In this document: piece by piece, positions 45,578-55,158 of the stretch | Layout: each line of letters opens with the position of its first letter | Position numbering within the stretch: the stretch's first letter is position 1 | Assembly (NCBI RefSeq): GCF_010731695.1 | Contig: NZ_AP022586.1 | Location: 5,456,001-5,520,000, forward strand | Direction: 5' to 3' | Length of the DNA: 64,000 nucleotides | Origin: Mycolicibacterium litorale | GTDB lineage: Bacteria > Actinomycetota > Actinomycetes > Mycobacteriales > Mycobacteriaceae | Made by a program: the position numbers and the translations under genes | Notes under the pieces: generated by a model | Seen by the model: the letters and a program-made list of their open reading frames with translations, nothing else | Told to the model about the DNA's origin: nothing | Database searches by the model: none

Positions 45578-47107
45578 ATGGTCGATCCCCGCACCCCGGT
45601 CATCGTCGGCGTCGGTCAGTTCACCGAACGCGTCGACGACTCCGGATACCGCGGCATGTCGGCGGTCGACCTCGCGACCGAGGCGGTCAGGGCCGCGCTG
45701 GCCGACACCGGTGCCGACGCGGGCGCCGTGGCCGGGGCCATCGAGGTGTTCGCCGGGCTGCGCCAGTTCGAGATCTGCACGCCCTTCGCCGATCCGCCGC
45801 TCGGCGCCTCGGACAACTACCTGCGGTCGGTGGCGCAGCGCGTCGGCGCCGACCCGGCGCGTGCGGTGCTCGAACCGATCGGCGGCAACGGCCCCCAGAA
45901 GCTCGTCACCGAGTTCGCCACGGCGATCGCCGCCGGCGACGTCGAGGTGGTGCTGGTCGTCGGATCCGAGCCCGGCTCCACGACCAAGTACTTCGCGAAG
46001 CGCGACGACAAGCCGGACTTCACCGAACGCGTCGGCGGCCAGCTCGAGGACCGGGGCTACGGCTTCGAGCAGTACATGAGCGACTACACCGTCGCGCACG
46101 GCCTCACCGGCGCACCCGTCCAGTACGGACTGCTGGACAACGCCCGACGCGCCCGCACGGGCCTCGGCGTCGAGGGGTACCGCCGCGAGATGGCCGAACT
46201 CTTCGCACCGTTCACCGAGATCGCGGCGAAGAACCCGTTCTCGTCCTCACCGGTGCAGCGGTCGGTCGAGGAGCTGATGACGGTCACCGACGACAACCGG
46301 ATGATCTGCGATCCCTACCCGCGGCTGATGGTGGCCCGCGACACCGTGAACCAGGGCGCCGCCGCGCTGGTGATGTCGGTGGCGGCCGCCCGCAAACTCG
46401 GTGTGCCCGAAGAGAAATGGGTGTATCTGCGCGGGCACGCGGACCAGACCGAGCAGGATCTGCTCGACCGCGCGGATCTGAGCGTCAGCGTCTCGGCGGA
46501 ACAGGCTGTGGCAGAGGCGCTTCGGGTCGCAGGCATCGGTATCGACCAGGTGGCCACCTTCGACCTGTACAGCTGCTTCCCGTTCCCCGTGTTCGCGGTG
46601 TGCGACGCGTTCGGCCTGGCCCCGGACGATCCCCGCGGCCTGACGCTCACCGGCGGGCTGCCGTACTTCGGCGGCCCGGGCAACAGCTACTCGCTGCACG
46701 GCATCGCCGAGACGGTCGCCGAGATGCGGGACAAGCCGGGCACATTCGGCCTCGTCGGCGCCAACGGCGGTGTGATGAGCAAGTATTCGGTCGGGGTGTA
46801 CTCCACCGAACCCGCGGACTGGGTGGCCGACCGCAGCAAGGCGCTGCAGGACGACATCGCCGCGCTGCCGAAGGTGCCGGTCACCCGGCACGTGAACGGC
46901 CGCGGCACCATCGAGACGTACTCGGTCCGCTACGACTGGCCGGTGCGCACGGGCATCATCATCGGCCGGCTCGAATCCGACGGCAGCCGGTTCATGGCGA
47001 TCACCGAGGACGACGACCTGGTGGCGCTGATGACTGACAGCGATCCGCTGGGAGCGGTCGTCGACGTCACGGCCGACGGGGACAAGAACCGCGCCACGCG
47101 GGCGTGA
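45578..47107 (+). CDS. Thiolase-superfamily protein (acetyl-CoA acetyltransferase-like)
   Basis: This 509-residue protein has the thiolase fold: N-terminal VIVGVGQFTERV and later YSCFPFPVFAV and GGLPYFGGPGNSYSLHGIAE, which parallels the GHPxGxTG loop. The position where thiolases carry the nucleophilic cysteine reads EPIGGNGPQK and has no Cys. A C-terminal extension resembling the DUF35/OB-like tail of acyl-CoA carriers covers about 400-509. The reaction is therefore doubtful. The ATG follows CAGGAGG by 4 to 5 bases. The divergent TetR with tandem operators is the likely regulator. Confidence 0.85.
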   Translation: MVDPRTPVIVGVGQFTERVDDSGYRGMSAVDLATEAVRAALADTGADAGAVAGAIEVFAGLRQFEICTPFADPPLGASDNYLRSVAQRVGADPARAVLEPIGGNGPQKLVTEFATAIAAGDVEVVLVVGSEPGSTTKYFAKRDDKPDFTERVGGQLEDRGYGFEQYMSDYTVAHGLTGAPVQYGLLDNARRARTGLGVEGYRREMAELFAPFTEIAAKNPFSSSPVQRSVEELMTVTDDNRMICDPYPRLMVARDTVNQGAAALVMSVAAARKLGVPEEKWVYLRGHADQTEQDLLDRADLSVSVSAEQAVAEALRVAGIGIDQVATFDLYSCFPFPVFAVCDAFGLAPDDPRGLTLTGGLPYFGGPGNSYSLHGIAETVAEMRDKPGTFGLVGANGGVMSKYSVGVYSTEPADWVADRSKALQDDIAALPKVPVTRHVNGRGTIETYSVRYDWPVRTGIIIGRLESDGSRFMAITEDDDLVALMTDSDPLGAVVDVTADGDKNRATRA

Positions 47108-47113
47108 ACGCGG

Positions 47114-47962
47114 TCAGACGAGTGCGGAGAGCTTTCCGGCCAACCGCTCGACGTACGCCGCGACCTCGGCCTCACCCTTGTCGGGGAGCCCGAACAGCAC
47201 CTCGGTCACGCCGAGTTCACGCCAGCGCGCCAGCTTGTCCGGATCGGGTTTGAAGTCGAGCGCCACGATCTGCGGCGCGCCGTCGCGCCCGGCCGCCGCC
47301 CACGTGTCCTGCAGCAGCTTCACCGGGGCGTCGATGTCGAAGTCGCGCGGAGTGGTGATCCAGCCGTCGGCGGACTTCGCGATCCACTTGAAGTTCTTCT
47401 CCGTACCGGCCGCGCCGACCAGCACGGGGATGTGTGACTGCACCGGCTTCGGCCACGCCCAGCTCGGCCCGAAGTTTACGAACTCGCCCGCATACGACGC
47501 CTCCTCCTGCGTCCACAGCGCCCGCATCGCCTCGAGGTACTCCCGCAGCATCGTGCGGCGCCGTCCGGGTGGAACGTTGTGGTCGGCGAGTTCGTCGGTG
47601 TTCCAGCCGAATCCGACACCCAGGCTGACGCGTCCACCTGACAGGTGGTCGAGCGTGGCGATCGACTTCGCCAGCGTGATCGGATCGTGTTCGACCGGCA
47701 GCGCGACCGCCGTCGACAGCCGCACTCGTGACGTCACCGCGCACGCCGTCCCCAGCGAGACCCAGGGGTCCAGGGTGCGCATGTAGCGGTCGTCGGGCAG
47801 CGTCTCGTCGCCCGTCGTCGGGTGCGCCGCCTCCCGCTTGATCGGGATGTGCGTGTGCTCGGGCACGTAGAAAGTGCGGAAGCCGTGATCGTCGGCCAGC
47901 TTGGCAGCCGTGGCCGGGGTGATGCCGCGATCGCTGGTGAAGAGTACGAGCCCGAAGTCCAT
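47114..47962 (-). CDS. LLM-class F420-dependent oxidoreductase
   Basis: This 282-residue luciferase-like protein begins MDFGLVLFTSDRGI and has SLGVGFGWNTDELADH and PVLVGAAGTEKNFKWIAK, typical of F420-dependent members. From memory the length and place match Rv0953c. The KstR palindrome at 47971-47984 lies 8 bases before its ATG and would block its transcription. The substrate is unknown. It ends 6 bases from the convergent thiolase-like gene. Confidence 0.93.
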   Translation of the reverse strand: MDFGLVLFTSDRGITPATAAKLADDHGFRTFYVPEHTHIPIKREAAHPTTGDETLPDDRYMRTLDPWVSLGTACAVTSRVRLSTAVALPVEHDPITLAKSIATLDHLSGGRVSLGVGFGWNTDELADHNVPPGRRRTMLREYLEAMRALWTQEEASYAGEFVNFGPSWAWPKPVQSHIPVLVGAAGTEKNFKWIAKSADGWITTPRDFDIDAPVKLLQDTWAAAGRDGAPQIVALDFKPDPDKLARWRELGVTEVLFGLPDKGEAEVAAYVERLAGKLSALV

Positions 47963-47970
47963 GTTCGAAT

Positions 47971-47984
47971 TAGAACGTGTTCTA
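47971..47984. promoter_or_regulatory. KstR operator
   Basis: TAGAACGTGTTCTA is a perfect 14-base palindrome matching TnnAACnnGTTnnA. It sits in the divergent gap between the LLM oxidoreductase and the SfnG-like monooxygenase. Confidence 0.85.
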
Positions 47985-48071
47985 GTAAGAAGGGCAAGCA
48001 CTGGACCGTCGGTTCGGATCGCGGCGATCCATAGTCGTGACGGCGAACGTGGCGATTGCTGCCATGGAGCC

Positions 48072-49202
48072 ATGAGCACCGAACGCATCGCCGACCACGT
48101 CAAGTTCGCCTACTGGGTGCCCAACGTCAGCGGCGGCCTGGTCACCAGCGACATCGAGCAGCGCACCGACTGGAACTACGAATACAACAAGAAGCTGGCG
48201 CAGACCGCGGAGAACAACGGCTTCGAATACGCGCTGAGCCAGGTGCGATACGAGGCCAGCTACGGCGCCGAGTACCAGCACGAGTCGACGAGCTTCAGCC
48301 TCGCGCTGCTGCTGGCCACCGAACGGCTCAAGGTCATCGCCGCCGTGCACCCCGGCCTGTGGCAGCCCGGCGTGCTGGCCAAGCTCGGCGCCACCGCCGA
48401 TCAACTGTCCGGCGGACGGTTCGCCGTCAACGTCGTCTCCGGCTGGTTCAAGGACGAGTTCACCCACCTCGGCGAGCCGTGGCTCGAACACGACGAGCGC
48501 TACCGGCGCAGCGCCGAATTCCTGCAGGTGCTGCGCAAGATCTGGACCGAGGACGACGTGGACTTCCGCGGCGACTTCTACCGCATCCACGACTTCACGC
48601 TCAAACCCAAACCGGTCAACACCCCGCATCGGCCGAACCCGGAGATCTTTCAGGGCGGCAACTCGACGGCCGCACGGCGCAACGGCGGGCACTACGCCGA
48701 CTGGTACTTCTCCAACGGCAAGGACTTCGACGGCGTCACCGAGCAGGTCGTCGAGGTGCGCGACCACGCCCGCGAAGCCGGCCGCGAAGTGCGGTTCGGC
48801 CTGAACGGTTTCATCATCGCCCGCGACACGGAGAAAGAAGCGAAGGAGACTCTCCGCGAGATCATTGAGAAGGCGAACAAGCCTGCGGTCGAAGGGTTCC
48901 GCGACGCCGTACAGCAGGCCGGCAACGCGACGCACGACAAGAAGGGAATGTGGGCGGATTCGACGTTCGAGGACCTGGTCCAGTACAACGACGGCTTCCG
49001 CACCCAGCTGATCGGCACACCCGAGCAGATCGCGGAACGCATTGCGGCATACCGCAAACGCGGTGTCGACCTGATCCTCGGCGGGTTCCTGCACTTCCAG
49101 GAGGAGATCGAGTACTTCGGTGCCAGGGTGCTGCCACTGGTGCGGGAGATCGAGGCGGCGGAATCGGCGGACGAGGACGCCCCGGTGCTCACGAGCGTGT
49201 GA
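48072..49202 (+). CDS. Dimethylsulfone monooxygenase-like (SfnG) LLM protein
   Basis: This 376-residue FMN-dependent monooxygenase resembles SfnG, which converts dimethylsulfone to methanesulfinate in sulfur scavenging. Features are KFAYWVPNVSGGLVTSDIEQ at the N-terminus, SGGRFAVNVVSGWFKDEFTHLG and PEIFQGGNSTAARRNG. The ATG at 48072 was chosen for the family N-terminus. It is divergent from a KstR-boxed LLM gene; the box centre lies about 95 bases from its start, so KstR control of this gene is less certain. The substrate is inferred from similarity only. Confidence 0.85.
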   Translation: MSTERIADHVKFAYWVPNVSGGLVTSDIEQRTDWNYEYNKKLAQTAENNGFEYALSQVRYEASYGAEYQHESTSFSLALLLATERLKVIAAVHPGLWQPGVLAKLGATADQLSGGRFAVNVVSGWFKDEFTHLGEPWLEHDERYRRSAEFLQVLRKIWTEDDVDFRGDFYRIHDFTLKPKPVNTPHRPNPEIFQGGNSTAARRNGGHYADWYFSNGKDFDGVTEQVVEVRDHAREAGREVRFGLNGFIIARDTEKEAKETLREIIEKANKPAVEGFRDAVQQAGNATHDKKGMWADSTFEDLVQYNDGFRTQLIGTPEQIAERIAAYRKRGVDLILGGFLHFQEEIEYFGARVLPLVREIEAAESADEDAPVLTSV

Positions 49203-49347
49203 GGTGGCGCCGCTCGGGGATTAGGCACCCGTCGTGCACCGGGCGTGACCGTCGGTGCGCTAGCGTGGGATAGCGAATTGCTCAGGTGGTCCGTGTTCAT
49301 GCGCACGCGTTGCCCACGTCAGACGCCCGATCAGCACAGGAGAGGTC

Positions 49348-50235
49348 ATGACCTACTCACCCGGTAGCCCCGGATATCCACCGGCCAACCAGCCCACCAC
49401 CCAGTTCTCGGCACCGACCCAGCACTTCGGCAAGCTCCCCGAGCAGCCCGCCGCCGGCGAAAGCCCCAACAAGCTGCCCGCCTACCTGCTGATGGTGGTC
49501 GCGGCCCTCGGCCTGCTCGTCTACCTCTGCAACTTCGGGCCGATCTTCGAGGTCAACGCCTCGGACTTCCTCGGCCAGGGCGGCACCGTCAGCGGTTCGA
49601 CGCTGGGCATCGGGCTCGCGGTCGTCGCGGCGCTCGCCGCCGGCCTGCTGGCCGGGGTCACCCTGCTGTCCAAGGGCCGCACCTACGTCGCGATCGCGGC
49701 GGTGCTGTCCGTGCTGGCGTTGCTGCTGGTGATCGCCGAACTGATCAACAAGCCGTCGGAAGCCTCGATCGGCTGGGCGCTCTACGCGCTGATCGTGCTG
49801 TCGCTGCTGCAGGCCGGATCAGCCGTCGCCGCGCTGCTCTTCGACACCGGTGTCCTCACCCCGCCCACGCCGCGGCCCAAGTACGACCAGCAGCAGCAGT
49901 ACGGCCAGTACGGCGGCCCCGGCCCCTACTACGGCCAGACCCACGGCGGCCAGCAGCACTCCGGGCAGCACCAGCCGCAGCAGCACCACACCGGTTCCCA
50001 CCAGCAGGCGCCGCAGCAGCAGCGTCCGGGCTACCCCTCGCAGTACGGCGGCGGCTACCCCGGTGCCGGCGGCCCGTCGACCGGTGGCTTCTCGGCCCCC
50101 GGCCAGCAGAGCGGCCCGCCGACCCCTCCCACCGGTTTCCCGACCTACGGCCAACCGCAGCAGCAGGGCGGCGGTTCCGGCCAGGGCCAGCAACCGCAGT
50201 CCTCGCAGCAGCAGTCCGGCCCGAACCCCTCGTAA
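49348..50235 (+). CDS. DUF5336/34-kDa antigen-like membrane protein
   Basis: This 295-residue protein has a short Pro/Thr-rich N-terminus, four membrane helices (about 46-165) and a long disordered C-terminal tail rich in Gln, Gly, Pro and Tyr. It matches the mycobacterial 34-kDa antigen homologue family, and from memory the place matches Rv0954. The helices carry YLLMVVAALGLLVYLCNFGP and GSTLGIGLAVVAALAAG. It is preceded by a 145-base gap with CAGGAGAGG before the ATG. The role is unknown; low-complexity tails of this kind are seen in growth-pole or wall-associated proteins. Confidence 0.92.
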   Translation: MTYSPGSPGYPPANQPTTQFSAPTQHFGKLPEQPAAGESPNKLPAYLLMVVAALGLLVYLCNFGPIFEVNASDFLGQGGTVSGSTLGIGLAVVAALAAGLLAGVTLLSKGRTYVAIAAVLSVLALLLVIAELINKPSEASIGWALYALIVLSLLQAGSAVAALLFDTGVLTPPTPRPKYDQQQQYGQYGGPGPYYGQTHGGQQHSGQHQPQQHHTGSHQQAPQQQRPGYPSQYGGGYPGAGGPSTGGFSAPGQQSGPPTPPTGFPTYGQPQQQGGGSGQGQQPQSSQQQSGPNPS

Positions 50236-50291
50236 TCTGACCGCGCGTGCGTGACCACCGCGCACGCCAGCCTGCGCGAGGGGCCCCGTTA

Positions 50292-51710
50292 GTGGACAAC
50301 CGGCCGGTCGGCGCCCGCCAGGCCCGCGAACTGTTGCGGGTCGCCTTCGGGCCGTCCGTCGTGGCGCTCGTCGTCATCGCCGCGGTGACGCTGCTTCAGC
50401 TGCTCATCGCGAACAGCGATATGACGGGCGCCTTCGGCGCCATCGCCAGCATGTGGCTGGGCGTGCACCAGGTACCGGTCTCGATCGGAGGCCGCGAACT
50501 CGGCGCGATGCCGCTGCTGCCCGTGCTGATGATGGTGTGGGGCACCGCCCGCACCACGTCGGCGGCCACGTCACCGAACAGCTCGTGGTTCGTCACCCGC
50601 TGGGTGATCGCCTCGGCGCTGGGTGGCCCGCTGCTGATCGCCGCGATCGCACTGGCCGTCATCCACGACGCGGCGTCGGTGCTCACCGAGTTGCAGACCC
50701 CGTCGGCGCTGCGCGCCTTCGGCGGGGTGTTGGTGGTGCACCTGATCGGCGCCGCGATCGGGGTGTCGTCCCGGATCGGACGGCGCACGGTGCGCACCAC
50801 GCCGCTGCCGAACTGGTTGCCCGAGGCGGTCCGCGCCGCGGCGGCCGGCGTCCTGGCGCTGGCCGGTCTGTGCGGCGTCGTCACCGCCGGATCGCTGGTG
50901 GTGCACTGGTCGACGATGCACGAGCTGTTCGCGATCACCGACTCGGTGTTCGGCCAGTTCAGCCTCACCGTGCTCTCGCTGCTCTACCTGCCCAACGTCG
51001 TGGTCGGCGCCGCGGCGGTGGCCGTCGGCTCCAGCGCGCACATCGGGCTGGCGACGTTCAGTTCGTTCACCGTGCTCGGCGGCGACGTGCCCGCACTTCC
51101 CATCCTCGCGGCGGTGCCCACCCCGCCGCTCGGGCCGGTGTGGGTGGCGCTGCTGATCATCGCGGCCGCGTCCGCGGTCGCGGTCGGTCAGCAGGTCGCC
51201 CGCAGACCCGCACCCCTCCACGTCGCGGCGGCGAAGCTGGTCGTCGCCTCCGCCCTCGCAGCGCTGACCATGGCGCTGCTCGGGGTCGCCGGCGGCGGTC
51301 GGCTGGGCAACTTCGGCGAGGTCGGGGTGGACCAGACGACGTTCGGTCCCGGTGTGTTCCTGTGGTTCACCGTGATCGGCGGGCTGACCGTGGCCATGTC
51401 CGGCGGAATCGTCCGCCGTCCGCGCCGGGTGCGGGCGGTCGGACCTGAACCGGACCTCGAGCCCGAACCGGACGCCGAGCCAGATCCGGCGCCCGAGGCG
51501 GACGACGCCGACACCGGGCCGGTCCTCGACACCCTTCCGGACGAGCCGCCGCCCCCGGCGGAGGCACCGGAACCGGCGGCGCCCGAGGTGGCGCAGGACC
51601 CCGAGGAGCACTTCATCGTCGACGAGGACGTGACGGGGAACGGCGTAACGGGCCGCGCCCCCACCGGCCGTAGCCCTACCGACGACGAACCGCGCCGCTC
51701 AGCCGACTAG
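50292..51710 (+). CDS. DUF6350-type multi-pass membrane protein
   Basis: This protein of about 472 residues has roughly ten hydrophobic segments and a C-terminal acidic Pro/Glu/Ala-rich cytoplasmic tail. From memory the position matches Rv0955. The GTG at 50292 has GAGGGG 8 bases upstream; a GTG at 50247 would add 15 residues. Motif-level features are few ([20 protein letters not shown]). Its stop is 10 bases from purN, so it probably reads into the purine genes. The function is unknown. Confidence 0.88.
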   Translation: MDNRPVGARQARELLRVAFGPSVVALVVIAAVTLLQLLIANSDMTGAFGAIASMWLGVHQVPVSIGGRELGAMPLLPVLMMVWGTARTTSAATSPNSSWFVTRWVIASALGGPLLIAAIALAVIHDAASVLTELQTPSALRAFGGVLVVHLIGAAIGVSSRIGRRTVRTTPLPNWLPEAVRAAAAGVLALAGLCGVVTAGSLVVHWSTMHELFAITDSVFGQFSLTVLSLLYLPNVVVGAAAVAVGSSAHIGLATFSSFTVLGGDVPALPILAAVPTPPLGPVWVALLIIAAASAVAVGQQVARRPAPLHVAAAKLVVASALAALTMALLGVAGGGRLGNFGEVGVDQTTFGPGVFLWFTVIGGLTVAMSGGIVRRPRRVRAVGPEPDLEPEPDAEPDPAPEADDADTGPVLDTLPDEPPPPAEAPEPAAPEVAQDPEEHFIVDEDVTGNGVTGRAPTGRSPTDDEPRRSAD

Positions 51711-51720
51711 GCTGCTGCGC

Positions 51721-52350
51721 GTGCAGCAACCGCTACGTGTGCCTCCGAGCGCACCTGCACGGTTGGTGGTGCTCGCCTCGGGCACCGGATCGCTGCTCGC
51801 CTCGTTGCTCGAATCCGCCGTCGGCGACTACCCGGCGCGCGTGGTGGCCGTCGGCACCGACCGCGACTGCGCCGCACTCGACATCGCCGCCGCCGCCGCG
51901 GTGCCGACCTACACCGTCCGGCTGGGGGAGTATCCCGACCGCGCCGCCTGGGACGCCGCGATCACCGCGGCCACCGCCGAACACCAGCCCGATCTGGTGG
52001 TGTCGGCGGGCTTCATGAAGATCCTCGGACCCGCATTCCTTTCGCGCTTCCTCGGCCGCGTCGTCAACACCCACCCCGCCCTGCTGCCGGCGTTCCCCGG
52101 CGCACACGCCGTGCCCGACTCGCTGGCGTACGGCGTGCGGGTCACCGGCTGCACCGTGCACCTGGTCGACGCGGGAATGGACACCGGCCCGATCCTGGCG
52201 CAGGAGGCCGTCACCGTGTACGACGGCGATGACGAGGCGACCCTGCACGAACGAATCAAGGTGGTCGAACGGCGACTGCTGGTGGATGTCCTGGCCGCGA
52301 TGGCACAGCGCGGCGTGACCTGGACCGGACGAAAGGCGACCCTGGGATGA
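51721..52350 (+). CDS. purN: Phosphoribosylglycinamide formyltransferase
   Basis: PurN transfers the formyl group of 10-formyl-THF to GAR in purine synthesis. The 209-residue product has [12 protein letters not shown] at the N-terminus, the catalytic Asn and His in [18 protein letters not shown], and the catalytic Asp in [14 protein letters not shown] start. The stop overlaps the purH ATG (ATGA), so the two are translationally coupled. Confidence 0.97.
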   Translation: MQQPLRVPPSAPARLVVLASGTGSLLASLLESAVGDYPARVVAVGTDRDCAALDIAAAAAVPTYTVRLGEYPDRAAWDAAITAATAEHQPDLVVSAGFMKILGPAFLSRFLGRVVNTHPALLPAFPGAHAVPDSLAYGVRVTGCTVHLVDAGMDTGPILAQEAVTVYDGDDEATLHERIKVVERRLLVDVLAAMAQRGVTWTGRKATLG

Positions 52351-53930
52351 GCATGGACGAGGCGAACTCCACGACGCGCAAGCCGATCCGGCGCGCCCTG
52401 ATCAGCGTCTACGACAAGACCGGCCTGACCGACCTGGCCCGCGGCCTGCACGAGGCCGGCGTCGCGATCGTGTCCACCGGGTCGACCGCCAAGACCATCG
52501 CCGGCGCCGGTGTGCCCGTCACCCCGGTGGAGGACGTGACCGGCTTCCCCGAGGTGCTCGACGGCCGCGTCAAGACCCTGCACCCGAAGGTGCACGCCGG
52601 ACTGCTGGCCGACCTGCGCAAGCCCGAACACGTTGCGGCGCTGGAGGAACTCGGCGTCGAGGCGTTCGACCTCGTCGTGGTCAACCTCTATCCGTTCAGC
52701 GAGACCGTGGAATCCGGCGCGTCGCAGGACGAGTGCGTGGAGCAGATCGACATCGGCGGTCCGTCGATGGTGCGGGCGGCGGCGAAGAACCACCCGAGCG
52801 TGGCCGTGGTCGTCGAACCCAACGGCTACGACGGGGTGCTGGCCGCCGTGCGGGCCGGCGGCTTCACACTGGCCGAACGAAAGATTTTGGCGTCGTTGGC
52901 CTTCCGGCACACCGCCGAATACGACGTGGCCGTCGCGACGTGGATGGGTTCGACCCTGGCGCCCGAGGAGCCCGCCCAGAAGCTGCCCGCATGGGTGGGC
53001 GGCACCTGGCGGCGCGCCGCGGTGCTGCGGTACGGCGAGAACCCGCATCAGCAGGCGGCGCTGTACCGCGACGCCACCGCGTGGCCGGGTCTGGCCCAGG
53101 CCGAGCAGTTGCACGGCAAGGAGATGTCCTACAACAACTACACCGACGCCGACGCGGCATGGCGGGCGGCGTTCGACCACTCCGACATCTGCGTCGCGAT
53201 CATCAAGCACGCCAACCCGTGCGGTATCGCGATCTCGTCGGTGTCCGTCGCCGATGCGCACCGCAAGGCCCACGAGTGCGATCCGCTGTCCGCGTTCGGC
53301 GGAGTGATCGCCACCAACACCACCGTCAGCGTCGAGATGGCTGAGACCGTCGCCGACATCTTCACCGAGGTGATCGTGGCCCCGGCCTACGAGCCCGGTG
53401 CGGTGGAGGTCCTCGCCCGCAAGAAGAACATCCGCATCCTGGTCGCGTCCGAACCGCCGACGACCGGCACCGAACTGCGCCAGATCAGCGGCGGGCTGCT
53501 GCTGCAGCAGCGCGATGCGCTCGACGCCGCGGGCGACAATCCCGCGAACTGGACGCTGGCGACCGGCGAACCGGCCGACCCGGCCACGCTCGCCGACCTC
53601 GCGTTCGCCTGGCGGACCTGCCGTGCGGTGAAGTCCAACGCGATCGTGGTGGCCGCCGACGGCGCCACCGTCGGCGTCGGCATGGGGCAGGTCAACCGCG
53701 TCGACGCGGCGCGGCTGGCGGTACAGCGCGCCGGCGACCGGGTGCGTGGTGCGGTCGCGGCCTCGGACGCGTTCTTCCCGTTCCCCGACGGCCTGGAGAC
53801 GCTCAGCGATGCGGGCGTGAAGGCCATCGTGCATCCCGGCGGGTCGATGCGCGACGACGTCGTCACCGAGGCCGCCGCCAAGGCGGGTATCACGCTCTAC
53901 CTGACCGGCGCCCGGCACTTCGCCCACTGA
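52347..53930 (+). CDS. purH: Bifunctional AICAR transformylase/IMP cyclohydrolase
   Basis: PurH performs the last two steps of IMP synthesis. The 527-residue product has the N-terminal IMP cyclohydrolase ([32 protein letters not shown] segment) and the C-terminal transformylase ([29 protein letters not shown] and the end [13 protein letters not shown]). It overlaps purN by four bases. A second ATG at 52353 is possible. Ten bases separate it from the convergent GGDEF gene. Confidence 0.98.
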   Translation: MSMDEANSTTRKPIRRALISVYDKTGLTDLARGLHEAGVAIVSTGSTAKTIAGAGVPVTPVEDVTGFPEVLDGRVKTLHPKVHAGLLADLRKPEHVAALEELGVEAFDLVVVNLYPFSETVESGASQDECVEQIDIGGPSMVRAAAKNHPSVAVVVEPNGYDGVLAAVRAGGFTLAERKILASLAFRHTAEYDVAVATWMGSTLAPEEPAQKLPAWVGGTWRRAAVLRYGENPHQQAALYRDATAWPGLAQAEQLHGKEMSYNNYTDADAAWRAAFDHSDICVAIIKHANPCGIAISSVSVADAHRKAHECDPLSAFGGVIATNTTVSVEMAETVADIFTEVIVAPAYEPGAVEVLARKKNIRILVASEPPTTGTELRQISGGLLLQQRDALDAAGDNPANWTLATGEPADPATLADLAFAWRTCRAVKSNAIVVAADGATVGVGMGQVNRVDAARLAVQRAGDRVRGAVAASDAFFPFPDGLETLSDAGVKAIVHPGGSMRDDVVTEAAAKAGITLYLTGARHFAH

Positions 53931-53940
53931 CCGCGGGCGT

Positions 53941-55059
53941 CTACAGCGGGGGTTCGTCGTCCTCGAGTGCCCGCAGCGGCGGGCAGTTGATGTGGTGCGC
54001 CTGATTGCCGCCGGCGCGCCGCGCGACGACGACCGCCGACCGCGCCAACTCGAGCAGCTCGGCGAGGATCTGCTCCGGCGGTCGTTCGGCGAGGGCCTGC
54101 ATCGGGGTGCTGACCACGCCGATGCTCGCCGACGTCCGCGGCGGCGTGGTCCGGATCGCGCTGCGCACCCGTTCGACCAGCGGTGAACTGTCGGTCGTCG
54201 GAAAGCTGTCGGCGATGAGGAACTCGGTGTCCGGCAGGTGGGCGATGACCGCGTTCTGGCGGGTGACCTCGCGCAGCGTCTGCGCCGCGGCGACGCGGGC
54301 CCGCTCCCCGGCCTGCCTGCCCTTGGCCTGCGTCAGCAGCGCGAAGTTGTCGAGGTCCACGACGACGAGCACGAAGAACCGGTCGTCGTCACGGTTGCGG
54401 GAGCTGATGTAGGCCGCCGCCGCGCGGTCGAACGCGTCGCGGTTGTACAGACCGGTCAGCGGATCGATGTCGGCGTTGAGCACGTCGATGCCCAGCAGGT
54501 GCACCAGCGCGTGGCACGTCGACGGCGTCGCCACGTTGATCACCGTGAGGAAGATCAGCGTCGAGACCGCCAGCGCCGGATCGCCGTCCACCGCGACCCG
54601 CACCGCCAGCACGGCCCCGGTGAGCAGCGCGAGCAGGAAGTTGAACGCCATCATTCGCGGGGTGTGGAAGAACGCGATGTACCCGGCCAGCACCGCGAAC
54701 GTCGCCCCGCCGAACATGCCGTTGAACGGATCGGCCTGGACCAGACACGACGCGCTGATGCACAGCGCCGCGGCGATCACGAAGCCCGCCGACTGGCGCT
54801 GGGTCGGCCACCCTTCCCGCCACCAGCCGATCGCCATGGCGGTCAGCGCCACCGCGATGACGACCGTTCCGATTCGTCCGGCCATCCCCGACGGTCCCGC
54901 CGGGCTGCCCAGCGAAACCAGCAGGACGAGCGCGAAGCCGACGAGCGAACCCGCAACCACCCGGCAGATACCCTGTTGCGCGCCTCGAGCCGCCAGGAAA
55001 GCGGTGAGCCAGTAGTAGTGGTCGGGCTGGCGCCACCATTCGCGCACTGCGCTGGTCAT
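53941..55059 (-). CDS. Membrane protein with degenerate GGDEF domain
   Basis: This 372-residue protein has six membrane segments (about 30-180) followed by a GGDEF-type domain from about 198. The entry motif DPLTGLYNRDAF and the VVVDLDNFALLTQAKG strand are conserved, but the GGDEF signature itself reads PDTEF (LPDTEFLIAD near 275-283). The two glycines are lost, so diguanylate cyclase activity is unlikely; a nucleotide- or protein-binding role is more plausible. The domain ends with TSASIGVVSTP. It is convergent with purH. Confidence 0.85.
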   Translation of the reverse strand: MTSAVREWWRQPDHYYWLTAFLAARGAQQGICRVVAGSLVGFALVLLVSLGSPAGPSGMAGRIGTVVIAVALTAMAIGWWREGWPTQRQSAGFVIAAALCISASCLVQADPFNGMFGGATFAVLAGYIAFFHTPRMMAFNFLLALLTGAVLAVRVAVDGDPALAVSTLIFLTVINVATPSTCHALVHLLGIDVLNADIDPLTGLYNRDAFDRAAAAYISSRNRDDDRFFVLVVVDLDNFALLTQAKGRQAGERARVAAAQTLREVTRQNAVIAHLPDTEFLIADSFPTTDSSPLVERVRSAIRTTPPRTSASIGVVSTPMQALAERPPEQILAELLELARSAVVVARRAGGNQAHHINCPPLRALEDDEPPL

Positions 55060-55158
55060 GAACCCCCTTGTGGTGACGGCAGGCCTTCACCCGTCGATGA
55101 CATCGGCAAACTCAGCTTGGTACCGCGACGGCCCCTGCGCAACCACCGGGACCGGCGT

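Noticed and set aside
51909..53927. Long minus-strand open frame across purH
   Set aside because: Composition is Val/Arg/Gly-rich shadow coding with no motif; purN and purH are certain on the plus strand.
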